Source: Tieghemostelium lacteum (lineage: Eukaryota > Evosea > Eumycetozoa > Dictyosteliales > Raperosteliaceae). From it: a stretch of 64,000 nucleotides of DNA. This document shows positions 23,950 to 35,900 of the stretch, in pieces. The stretch is from contig LODT01000048.1 of NCBI GenBank assembly GCA_001606155.1, positions 62,001 to 126,000 on the forward strand, given 5' to 3'. Made by a program: the position numbers and the translations under genes. Every line of letters begins with the position of its first letter. Position 1 is the stretch's first letter. The notes beneath the pieces are model-generated. The model was not told the origin of the DNA and did no database searches. It saw only the letters and a program-made list of their open reading frames with translations.

Positions 23950-25319
23950 ATGTCATTAGTTCAGTATAGCGATTCTGAAGATGAGGATGAAAATATCCCT
24001 GTTTCTAAAGACTCAGAATCCAAAATACAAAACCTACAAAAAGATGAAGAAGAAGATGTTGATAACTATGATATAAAGATACCAATTGACCATGTAAATG
24101 ATGAACCTTATGGTTTATTAATTACAGAAGAAGAAGTATCTATAGTTACTGAAAAACCAAAAGAACAAGAACAAGAAAATATATATATATACAAAACCGA
24201 TCCAATAAATGAACAAGAACATTTAGATGACCTAAACAATAATAGCAATAAAATGAATATAACCAATAACAAACAGACTGCACATTTAATACATGCAAAA
24301 ATTGAAAATTATACACCACCTTTAGAATATCAGCAATTGACTCAAAATCACAATAAGCCATCTCCCCCACCTCCCTTGGATACCCAAGAGAATGTACAAA
24401 CTACAACTACAACAACTACAACTACAACTACAACTACAGTTCACACTATAAATCATGAAATTGATTTATCATTTCTACCACCTAAACCTACTGCAGAACC
24501 AGATTTAAATATACAGGTATGTACTATGCATATAAGGCATATAATTGTGTAACTTAACTAACTAGAATTAATTATAGGAAAAGATATTAAAATATCATCA
24601 ATTGAAGAAACAGGGTATTAGTGTAAATGATAATTTAAAGAATTCAATACCTTTTAAGAATCCTTGTATATTAGAGAAATTAATTGAGTTTTGTGAAATT
24701 AAAGAGTTTGGGAGTAATTTTAAAATTGAACAATTTAACCCATATAGGTTCACTACTGGTGAATTCTATAATGATTTGGATGAAAAACAGAGAAATATGG
24801 ATGACAAAAGAGAACTTGATAGAAGAAATAATAGAAATCCTAATTTTATTGATTTCACTTCACCAGTTTCAACTATACCTACAACAACTACAACTACAAC
24901 TACTACAACATCTAACCCACTACTACCACAAAATAATACACAATCCATAATTAATATAACCAACCCGAATTCAAAGAAAAAGGCAGATAAAAAAAATAAA
25001 TATAATAAATATAAATACGCAAATAAAGGTGTGGTACAACCTAATCAGAATCAATTGAAGCAATCAGCTTCAACTTCCACTCAAAGAGGAGCTGTAATTT
25101 CAGCTGCTGCTACAATGTAAGATATTATTTTAAAAAATTTTAAGATCCAAAATCTATTTGGATTGTAGTGGTGGTTAATTTTAGTGATGCTAATATATTT
25201 TCTTTTTCCCTATTACTCCCAATAATTATAACTGAACACGTAGAAACAAAAAAAGGGATGAACCATCTACTCAGTCACAAATAGAGTCAGTTTTGAAAAG
25301 ATTCAAAACTAATTTTTGA
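23950..25319 (+). CDS. SAP30BP/HCNGP-family transcription and splicing factor
   Basis: Exons 23950-24516, 24578-25116 and 25244-25319 give about 393 residues. The acidic start MSLVQYSDSEDEDE is typical. The conserved HCNGP domain spans residues about 190-265: EKILKYHQLKKQGISVNDNL, FKNPCILEKLIEFCEIKEFG, then FNPYRFTTGEFY. SAP30BP binds the SAP30 corepressor subunit and has been reported in splicing of short introns. The third exon is supported by the phase (AT plus A) and by the family's C-terminal pattern; it yields ISAAATINKKRDEPS and ends KRFKTNF. Thr runs encoded by ACA/ACT repeats occur near residues 152-164 and 293-306. Without the third exon the protein would stop after ISAAATM. Confidence 0.88.
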
Positions 25320-25593
25320 ATAAGTGTGGTTAGTTATCTGTATCTAAAAAAAAATAAAAAAAAAAAACTAAAAATTATAACTTTCCACTTGTTATTACCA
25401 AAAGAGGATCATAACATCTTGGGCACACATCTTAAGTTCTTGGTTTTTTTTTTTCTTAAAATTTTATTTGAATTGACATTTGTTGTTGCAAATTTAATTT
25501 ATTTTTTTTTATTTTACCATCATTTGTACAAATATAACTTATAATAACAATATTAATAATAATAACAATAATAATAATAATTTAAGATAAAAA

Positions 25594-26675
25594 ATGATTA
25601 GATTACAAAGTCTATTGTGTGCTCAAATGCACCAAAACTATGCTTCAAAGGTCTTATTTCAACCAGTTAGCTTAGTTATCAATGGCAATAAGTACCTATC
25701 ATCGTTATCTAGTGGCAATATAGATGCTAATGATGTAGCAAAAAGATCTCTGGAAAACATGAAAATTATTATAAAAAAAGATACAAACAGCACCAACAAT
25801 AAGAGTTCTATACTGAATGCTAAAGATTGGGTACATGAACTACATCTTAATGGAACTGGATATCTAACACTTTCTAAAAAGGATGAACAACTACAACATA
25901 AGTCTAATACAACAACAGTAGCAGCAGACAGTAATAAGAAGAATATAGAATTAGTATTAGTTACAAGTAGTAGTAACGGTAGTGATAGACATCAAACTTT
26001 TATATATGAGACATTAGATACCAATATGTCAAAGAGCTTTGATGAGTATCCTACTATACTAGATACCAATACATCACTACAGAATCCACAGTGTACAAAA
26101 ACATCTCCTCTTAGATGGAGAAATTTTGCATTAGGTGATATCAAATTAAGAATTAAAGAAGCTGTAGAAGCAATGAGAGATTTTGCATTAAAACATAATA
26201 ATCAAATTAATTTACCAGAATCTGATAAAAATACCTATCTAAATGCCTTATCAGAAGCTGAAAAATTCATTGAAATGTTTGTGTTTTTGTACAAATCGAC
26301 CACACCTTTCATAATTATTAATATTTAATTTTTAATAGGGATGTTATGGTTACATCTAAAAAAGATAAAGAGAGATTATTTAATTATTTACAACTACCTA
26401 GTGAATACACATCATCAGCTCAAGCTAGAGTAGCTCTACAGGTTTGTATAATAACTCCTACTTTATATTATTTAAAACTTAATATTAATTTAATAATTAT
26501 TTAGATTTTAAATGCTGCAATGAGTGCTTGGATATTTAATTATCCAATGATGAAACAAAATCCATCCATATCACAACAAAATGATAAAGTTAATCAAGAA
26601 TTTTTAAAATTATCAAAAGAACTGTATGAAGCAATATTGGATTCTGTTGTTTGCTCAACAAATTATATTGAATAA
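25594..26675 (+). CDS. Unknown protein, possibly mitochondrial
   Basis: Exons 25594-26276, 26339-26441 and 26505-26675 give about 318 residues. The first 30 residues (MIRLQSLLCAQMHQNYASK) are free of acidic residues and could be a targeting sequence. The middle part is rich in Ser, Asn and Thr. The C-terminal half is helical and hydrophilic (LRIKEAVEAMRDFALKHNNQ, then KERLFNYLQLPSEYTSSAQA). I recognise no domain or motif. The intron joins keep phase and the frame is open in all three pieces, so the gene is real; function cannot be stated. Confidence 0.65.
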
Positions 26676-26884
26676 AAAAAAACATAGTATTTGTATTAAT
26701 TTATCATTATAATCTTCATATAATTTTAAAAAAATAGGAGTAGTATTTCTACTCTGACTTATCACCAAACTACAATAATAATGGAGAATTTTGTCAAGTT
26801 ACAACTAAATTGAAACCTAAAATTAAAAAAACTTGGTTTTTTTTTTTTAATTAAATATTTCAGGTTTAGTTGATAAGTTCAATA

Positions 26885-29800
26885 ATGTCTATTAATAAAC
26901 CAGTTGTGTTTAAACACAAAAAAGTAACAACTGAACGTATTGAAAAGTATATTAGCGATACCTATTTCACTGATGCTAATATTTACGGAAAGATCTATCC
27001 ATTGATAAATAAAGATGCTGTTAGTCTAAAAGTTACAACTGAAAAAACTGATAGATTATCTTATAATGGTAATATATAGACATAATCATAGATTACAGAT
27101 AATGTATTGATTATATTAATATTTAAAATATTGAACTTTAGATGCAATGAAATTATCATTTAGAGATTGTAAAGTTGGTGAGGTATTTGGACCTAGTTGG
27201 GTAACTTATTGGTTTAAAGTTCATATTGAGGTACCAAAAGAATGGAAAGGTAAAATAGTACATTTTCTATGGAATTCTTCATCGGAGGCAATGATTTTTA
27301 AAGATGGTATACCAGTTCAGGGTTTAACAGGAGGTACATGGGTTGATAAGAGAATTGAGTATAAGTTATTTGATAAGGTTGCTGATGGTGGTGAATTGGT
27401 GAATTTTGAAATTGAAATGGCTTGTAATGGTATGTTTGGTGTTGGTAAAGATGGTCTTATTAATCCATGTGATGAAACAAAGACATTTAAATTGGAGAGA
27501 GCTGAAATTGCAGTTTTTGATGAGAAGGCTTACAAAGTGTACACCTATCTTACTATGTTGTATGATATTGCAAAGAATTTCCCTGAGGATTCTGTGAAGG
27601 CTAGTCAGGCCATTTGGTGTGCCAATGAGATGATTAACCATCTCAATGTTCAAAACAGTCAAACTTTTGATGTGGTTATTGAAATTGCAAAAAAATTCTT
27701 TTCTTTGAAAAATGGGGATTCTCAAACTGTGGTGACAGCAACAGGGCATTGTCATATAGATGTCAGTTGGTTGTGGTTCTATGCAGAGACAAAGAGAAAA
27801 GCTGCTAGATCATTTGCAACTCAAGTCTTATACATGGACTACTATCCAGAGTACAAATTCACACAGTCTCAAGCTCAATTGTACCAGTGGACTAAGGAAT
27901 TGTATCCAGAGTTATATCAAAAGATTAAAGAAAAGGTTGTAAAAGGTCAATGGTTCCCAGTTGGTGGTACATGGGTGGAAATGGATGGCAACTTGCCAAG
28001 TGGAGAGAGTTTTATTCGACAATTTCTAATGGGACAGAGATTTTTTAAAAAAGAGTTTGGAGAGTATAGTAAAGTGTTTTTCTTGCCTGATACCTTTGGT
28101 TACAGTGCACAGTTACCTCAGGTTATCAATCATATGGGAATTAGAAATTTCATGACACAGAAATTGTCATGGAATAATATTAACAAGTTTCCTCATAATA
28201 CTTTTATATGGGAGGGTATAGATGGAAGTCAAGTTCTAACTCATTTCCCACCTGCTAATACTTATAATTCACAAGCTGATGTTAAGGAACTTGTAGAATC
28301 TGCAACTAATAACAAGGATATTGAAAGATGTAATCATTCATTAATGTTGTATGGAAATGGTGATGGAGGTGGTGGACCTACCATTCCAATGCTTGATAGA
28401 TTGCATATGCTTAAGGATACTGATGGTATACCAAAAGTTAAATTCTCATCAGTTGACGAGTTCTTTGATACTATTGAAGGTTGTAGAGAGAATTTGTTGA
28501 CTTGGATTGGTGAATTGTATTTTGAGTTGCATAGAGGTACCTATACTAGTCAAGCTGCTACTAAAAAAGGTAATAGATACTGTGAAAGAGAGTTACATTC
28601 GTTGGAGATGATTATGAGTCTTTGTGATCATTATCTTGGAACTTCACTCTACAGGGATCACAGAAATTCCTTACAAGAGCTTTGGGAATTAGTATTACTA
28701 AATCAGTTCCATGATGTACTACCAGGCTCTTCTATAGGGCTGGTCTACAAAGACTGTTATGAACATCATCAAAAGGTTCTACAAACTACCAAAAAACTTA
28801 TTGATAAGACATTGGAGGTACTTGTAAGTCATATTTCACCATCTAGTTCAACAGGTTCGAATACCTATGTATTGTTATTCAATTCAAATGATTTTGAAAT
28901 TACAAGAACTCTTGAGATGCCAGTACAAACTAAAACTCTTCAAAAGAGTTACCATGGTCAATCATTACAGACTGTAACTATTCAACCAAATTCAGTTAAA
29001 TTAGTTAACTTAACTACTATGGAAGCTACTAAACCTCAAGTACCTGTAACATTAAAAGAATCTGAATTGGATTTATTCATTCAAAATCAATATATCAAAT
29101 TGACTATGGATAAAACTAATGGAAAGATTAGATCATTGGTACTTGTCAATGGCGATAGAGAACTAATTAAACATGGTGAATATGCAAATGAGTTTGTACT
29201 CTATGAAGATATTCCATTGTTTTGGGATGCTTGGGATGTTGAGATTTATACACAAGAGAAACCAATTCAAAAGCCAAAATCAACTCATGTACCAAAGGTT
29301 CTAGAATCAGGTCCTTTAAGAGTTGTCTTACAATGTCAATTCCAAACCGATGAAAATTGTGTAATTACTCAATTGATTACTGTTAATCACTACAGTTCTA
29401 GAATTGATTTTGAAACTACCGTTCATTGGAAAGAGTCTCGTAAGATATTAAGAGTTGAGTTCCCAACTAATATCAGATCACCAAATGCCAATTATGAAAT
29501 TCAATTTGGACATATTGAAAGACCAACTCATTTCAATTCCAGTTGGGATGTTGCTAAATTTGAAGTCTGTGGACACCGTTGGGCTGATTTATCTGAATAT
29601 GGTGCTGGTTTATCTTTACTAAATGATTGTAAATATGGATATTCTATTCATAATGGCTTGATGAAATTGTCATTACTCAGAGCTCCAAAAGCTCCAGACG
29701 CTGAATGTGATATGGGTACACATAACTTTACCTATTCACTTTATCCACATGATGGTAGATTACAAGACACTGGTGTCATTGCACAAGGTTACCAAGTAAA

Positions 29801-30152
29801 TTCAGATTTCTATCAATCATCATGTTTCCACAGTGACAATGCTAATTTAGAACATAAGCAAATTCCAAGTGACAAAGCTTTTATTACCACTGATAAGAAT
29901 TCAGTTATTGTTGAAACTGTTAAATTGGCTGAAGACAATAATGATCTAATTGTAAGAGTTTATGAATCCTATGGTGGTCATGCTAAATTCCATTTTGTTT
30001 CAAATCAGTCAATTGACCATTTCACTGAGATTAAAGAGTGTAATGGTCTTGAAGAACCACTATCAACACATTCAACTGTTGAAAAATTAACATTATCAAA
30101 TGAATTCTCACTCACTCCATTCCAAATTAAAACATTTAGATTTATTCGTTAA
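26885..30152 (+). CDS. Cytosolic alpha-mannosidase, MAN2C1 type (GH38)
   Basis: Exons 26885-27068 and 27142-30152 give about 1064 residues, close to the 1040 of human MAN2C1. There is no signal peptide, which agrees with the cytosolic class that trims free oligomannosides from ER-associated degradation. The N-terminal domain includes VGEVFGPSWVTYWFKVHIEV. The GH38 zinc motif is GHCHIDVSWLWFYAE (about residue 262), and the nucleophile Asp lies in FLPDTFGYSAQLPQ. GNGDGGGGPT and NQFHDVLPGSSIG are also family hallmarks. The Ig-like C-terminal beta domains follow. All catalytic residues are in place. D. discoideum has several mannosidase genes; this one corresponds to the MAN2C1-like member. Confidence 0.93.
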
Positions 30153-30289
30153 GAATAATCATAATTTAATGTTAAACAATACCATTTTTTATTTCACTGA
30201 AATGAATCAATTTTACAATATAAACAAATAAAAAGATTTACAAAACTTATATTTTTTTCAAAATTATTTTCATTTTATTTACAAAAATT

Positions 30290-30496
30290 ATGAATGAAAA
30301 TGCTGAGAAATTAATTAATAAGGTAATTTATATTAATTATAATCTTTTGTTAAAAGATTACAAATATTTATAACTTTTATAACTACAGAATATTCAAGTT
30401 GATGATGTAGTTTTGGTTGCAGGTCTATATGCAGTTGTAAAAAAAGTTAGTTGGGATATCGAAGATCCCGAAACTGATGATGAGGAAATAGACAAT

Positions 30497-30528
<32 letters not shown>

Positions 30529-32020
30529 AAGTGAGGATAATAATGATGATACAAGTATAGAAACTGAAGAGGAAATAGAAAGTGATTTAGAAGATGAGAG
30601 TGAGGAGAAAGAAGAAGAAGAGGAAGAAGAAGAAGAGGATGATATGCTAGATGTAGAAAGAATGGTAAAAAAATATAAATTTAGAAATATAGAAAAAGGT
30701 GTATTAGTACAATTCTTTTTCACCATTGAGATACTAGAGACAGAGGTCGAAAAAGTAGAATTGATTGATAAGACTTTATATATTGCCGATTGTGTACAAA
30801 GAAATGATTCAACGAAAGGAAGTCTACTAGGAACTATTACATCATATGAAAAAGATTATATGGTTGTTCCTTATAGGATTTTTAATCAGAAGGGTTATGT
30901 TGATAAAAATACTGATCTAGTTAGAGTAGCACAGAGGAATCTAAATCATGTATGTCAGAATATTTATATGGTTTATGACAACAAAGTTGCTGGTAGAGTA
31001 ATTGAAGAGAATTATAATATAACAATTGCAGATCCCAAAGGTAAACAACATAGCTTTAAATGGAACCACACATTTGAATTGGATAAAATCTATATAGACG
31101 ATATGCAATTGTGTCCTGGTAAATTTATTAGATACAAAAAAGAGAAATGTACTATTCTAAAAGTTGAACCTAGAGGATATATGGTTGATTGGAAATACTA
31201 TTTTGATGATCCTACCATTAATGCACCTACCACTATACAACCACAATCAAAAAAAATCACCTATGTTAAAGAGAATTTTGATTCTTCAAGTTTGGGTGAT
31301 TCGGTATTGTTTAGAACCAAAGATGATTCTGAAGAGTACGAAGGTGGTTTTGTATTCTTAATTAAATCTAAATCTTGGGTATCTTGGCAAGATGGTACAC
31401 TAACTCTGGAGGATAATATCAATTTGATTCAGGTTGAATGTATATCCACTGACTATTTCCCAAATCAAATTGTGTCCAGTTCATCTTTACGTGATGGTAA
31501 TTGGGGTTCTATTAAATCCTATGATCCACAGAGTCGTACTTGTTCAGTTTATTGGAGTAATAAATCGGATAGTTATGGTGCACCAATTCATTTAAATCCA
31601 GAGATTAATGAGGAATACTATCTACAAGAACAAATACCAGTCTATGAGATATTCTATGAAGAGCATTTAAATTTTGACGAATCTGATTTTGTAACTAAAC
31701 TCCACCCAGTAAATGGTAAAAATGAAATTGGTCAAATTATGCGTAAAGATAAATTAAAATTACTAGTAAAATGGAATAATTCTGATCAATTGGAAGAGAA
31801 CTGGCCATATGAATTATGTATTGTAGATTTGGATAACGACGATGATGATGAAGAAGAAGAAGAAGAAGACGATGATGAAGAAGATGAAGATGATGAACAA
31901 GTACTACAAGAAATGAATGAATCAATGTTAAAACTATCACAAGTTATCGATAAGAATATTAAAGATCTTCAACATTCTATTAACAATCAAATAGCAAATA
32001 ATCAGAACAATTATAACAAC

Positions 32021-32074
<54 letters not shown>

Positions 32075-32896
32075 CAAAATATCAACAATAATAATTTTGA
32101 AATTTTAGAACAAATAGAGGTGCACAACTATTTATTACAATCAGATAAATTTGTACCAACCAAGAAATATTATAGTATTATAAAGAATGAATTGGAACTT
32201 TTAAAAACATCTCTACCACCTGGAATTTTTGTTAAGGCATTTAGTGATAAAATCAATCTATTTCAGGCACTAATTCTAGGTCCAATGGAAACCATCTACG
32301 AAAACTCAATATTTATATTTGATATATTCCTACCACAAAATTACAATAATGTTCCACCTCAAGTGCACTTTCATTCCGTCTCTCTGAAACTGCATCCAAA
32401 TCTCTACAAGGATGGTAATGTTTGTCTGAGTCTTTTAGGTACTTGGCATGGTAATAAAAATGAAAACTGGCAACCTGGCGTATCTACACTCAACCAAGTA
32501 CTTATCAGTATACAAGCTCTGATTTTGGGATCTTATGAACCATATTATCTAGAGGCTGGATATGAATCTCAAATTGGTACCAAAATTGGTAAGAGAAATT
32601 CATCTCTGTATAATGAAGATTCTTATCTTTTATCCCTCGACACTTTAAACTTTTATTTGGGATCACAGCCATCAGTATTCACAAACATCATAGTTGACCA
32701 TTTACTTGCAAAAAAACAACAAGTACTCGACAGAATTGACCAGTTCCTTAATTATAAATCAACATCACCTACCGATTCAAAAGAGATATTAGGAATAACA
32801 TTACCAACATCCCAAGTTTTCCTCAACCAATTGACACAAGTTCGAACAAAAATTCAAAAAGGTTATGGAAAGTTGGAAGCTTCAATAAACAAATAA
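30290..32896 (+). CDS. UBE2O-type E2/E3 hybrid ubiquitin-conjugating enzyme
   Basis: Exons 30290-30322 and 30389-32896 give about 846 residues. The tiny first exon carries only 11 codons. An acidic Glu/Asp stretch (residues about 30-85) is followed by SH3-like beta domains (KFIRYKKEKCTILKV), a second acidic patch and an Asn run, then the UBC domain from about residue 620: PPGIFVKAFSDKINLF, ALILGPMETIYENSIFIFDI, and the catalytic Cys in GNVCLSLLGTWHG (about residue 689). The sequence EPYYLEAGYESQIG matches UBE2O. UBE2O ubiquitinates unassembled proteins such as orphan ribosomal proteins; this one lacks several hundred residues compared with the 1292-residue human protein but retains the domain order. 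Confidence 0.9.
32018..32073 (+). repeat. AAT microsatellite coding for Asn
   Basis: A run of about 18 AAT/AAC triplets inside the UBE2O gene, read as poly-Asn between the acidic patch and the helix before the UBC domain. It is in frame and fits the general dictyostelid tolerance of Asn runs. Confidence 0.9.
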
Positions 32897-32955
32897 AGGA
32901 TTAGGATTGAAAAAAATTTGGTATTGTTTATTTAGAGGGTGGCAGTTTGAATCAT

Positions 32956-35900
32956 TTATCTGTAACCTCTACCACTTTGATTCCTATATTGGTCTCTATT
33001 ACCTTGTTGTGGAGGAGGTTGTGGAAGATTATGTTGAGGATGTGGTGGAATATTGGTTGGGAACTGTTGGGGAGGTGAATTTCTGTGACGATTGATAACA
33101 TGTTTTTCTTGAGTTCTCTTTTTTCTAACTTCATCATCGGATTGATCTTTACTGGTAGGTGGTTCTCTATCACGTTTTTTACTCTGGTCATTTTTATCTT
33201 GATTGTTATTATTATTATTGTTATTATAGCTACCAGAGGCATCCATATCCTTTTCAAGTTTTCTCTTTTTATCTTTATCGTCTCTCTTTGGGATATTTTC
33301 TCTCATTACTTTCAAATCTCTATTGGTTGTAGTTGTGGTTGCAGTATTTTGAGATGGAGTTGGTGGAGATTGTTGAACAGGAGAAACATCAGTATATTTT
33401 TCTTTTCTCTTTTCAATTTTGGCTCTTACTTCATCAATATTATTAGAAGATTCATTACTACTAGATAGAATTGGTGATTTTTTAGATGATGAATCATCTC
33501 TATCTTTGAAATCCTTATGATCTCTCTCTTTAGTTTCTTTTTTTTCTCTTTGGTCTCTATTTTCTCTTTGATCTCTTGAGTTACCATCACCTCCTCTATT
33601 GGGTTCTTTATTATCTCTATCTCTATTTTCATTTCTTTGTGAATCTTTTTGGTCCCTCTGATCTCTATTATCACGTTGTTCTCTTTGATCTCCACCTCTT
33701 GATTCACTTCTTTGATCATTACCTCTTTGATCTTTTTGGTCTCTTTGATCTCTTTGGTCTCTTTGATCTCTCTGGTCTCTTTGATCTCCACCTCTTGATT
33801 CACTTCTTTGATCTCTCTGATCTCTTTGATCATTTCTTTGATCATTTCTTTGATCTCTTTGATCATTTCTCTGATCTCTTTGATCTCTTTGATCGTTTCT
33901 TTGGTCCCTTTGATCTCTTTGATCATTTCTTTGATCCCTTTGATCTCTTTGATCATTTCTCTGATCCCTTTGATCATTTCTTTGATCCCTTTGGTAGCTT
34001 CTATCCTCTAGTACAGGCATTGGGGCACCTCTAAGATCCATTGGTAAATTATTTCTTTGATCCCTTTGATCTCTTTGATCATTTCTCTGATCCCTTTGGT
34101 CTCTTTGGTCTCTTTGGTCTCTTTGATCATTTCTCTGATCTCTTTGGTCTCTTTGGTCTCTCTGATCTGATCTATTAAAATCTCTATCACGATTCTCTCT
34201 ATCTCTTTGAGCATTATCTCTTTCTCTATTGTGAGCTTCTCTTTCACGATTTTCTTTATCCCTTTGTTCTTTTTGTTCTCTTTGTTCCTTTTCTTTTTGT
34301 TCTCTATCTTTCTCACGATTCTCTTTATCTCTATCTCTCTCTTTAGATTGATCTTTTTGCTCTTTATCTTTAGATACAGAAGAATCTCTATCTCTTTCGC
34401 TCTTTCTCTTATCTTTGCTAGAATGGTCTTTTTTATCTTGTTTTGGTTCTTTTTTACTATCAGATTGTTTTTGTGTGGTCTCTTTGTCTTTTTCTTTTTC
34501 TCTATCCTTTGGTTGAGATGAGTTTGAATCTTTTTCATCTACTGCCATCTTATCAACTGAACTTTCAGATTTTTTAGATGATGTTGATGATGTAGAATCT
34601 CTAATTTGATCTCTAGATTGGGAGGTATCTTTGTTATCAGAATCTTTACTATTTGGTTGAGATGAGCTTGATTCTTTTTCATCAACTGCCATTTTATCGC
34701 TATTAGAGGGTGTAGAGGGTACATTTGCAGCAGTAGTAACAGTAGCAGTTGATGTTGCTGATGACGATAATGATGAAGATGCAGTTGTAGTTGAAGTAGT
34801 GGTTGTAGTTGAAGATGGTTTTGGAGTTGAAGGGGTTGGGGTAGTAGTACCACTTGGATGTTGAGCAATTGTTGCTGATTTTTTAGGTTTAAATAATTCC
34901 TCAGTAGACAATTTTGGTTTTTGTCTATCCAGTAGAATATGATAACTCTTTGCAAGAGTTTGAAGATCAGCTCTACCTTTTTTCATTTCCATAATTTGGT
35001 CATCAATAATTTTGTGAGTCTGAGTGTGTGCTGGGAATATACCAACCAATTTACTGAGAACCAATAATGCATTTCTAGGAATCATATATTCTTTAGATTT
35101 CAATAGCGTTGTAAAAGAATCACAAATTGCCAATTGAATCTTAACATTAAATTTACAAAAACTGTCAAATGTAAATATTGTAGTTTTGGATTTTTCAGTA
35201 GAAGAAGGAGAAGTTACACCGTCTGTAGTAGTTGGAGGAGGAGTAGTAGCAGTTGGTTCTTTACCATTTTGTATTTGGTTACCTAATAATGAACCACCAC
35301 GATAAGATTTAAATTCCTTTTCAAAAATGGTTTCTGAAGATCTCCATTTTGAAAGTAGACTAAGAGTCTCATGTAAAAATATACCAAATCTAAATGCTTC
35401 ACCTTCAGTACATGACATTATTACAAAAGTAGTCAGATTTAACAATAAATCAAAATACTGAATAGTTGGGAAATTCATAGTATTGACATTATGTAAAATG
35501 TGTGCAAATTTAGCACAATACATGGCATCGGGGATGGTAAATGTAGCTCTTGGGAATATACAATATTGGAGGAACTTTAGAATAGATTCTTTAGATTGAG
35601 AGAAATACTTTTCGTTATTCTCCTTAATCAAATCCATTACTTTTTTGTGATTTATCTCTTGTTTTTCTAGTTCTTTGCTGAGTTTATCAATGGTGATATT
35701 ATTCTTTTCAATTTCTTTTTTCTTTTTGGCATAGTTTGCTTTATCCTTTTCCTGTTGTAATGATGTTTCCAATGCTATATTATTGGTTTTTAACTTGTGA
35801 ATCTCAGCTTCATAGGATTGTTTAGGTACAAATATATCATATAGAGTATGAGACCAAAAGACTGTATAGAGTTCAGGTGAAATGAATTTCCATATATCAT

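Noticed and set aside
33690-34190. CRISPR-like array
   Set aside because: Units are contiguous 9- and 12-base coding repeats without spacers.
33426-34538. Several long overlapping frames on both strands inside the THOC2 gene
   Set aside because: They come from a repeat whose unit is a multiple of three; composition is monotonous and only the THOC2 frame continues into conserved sequence.
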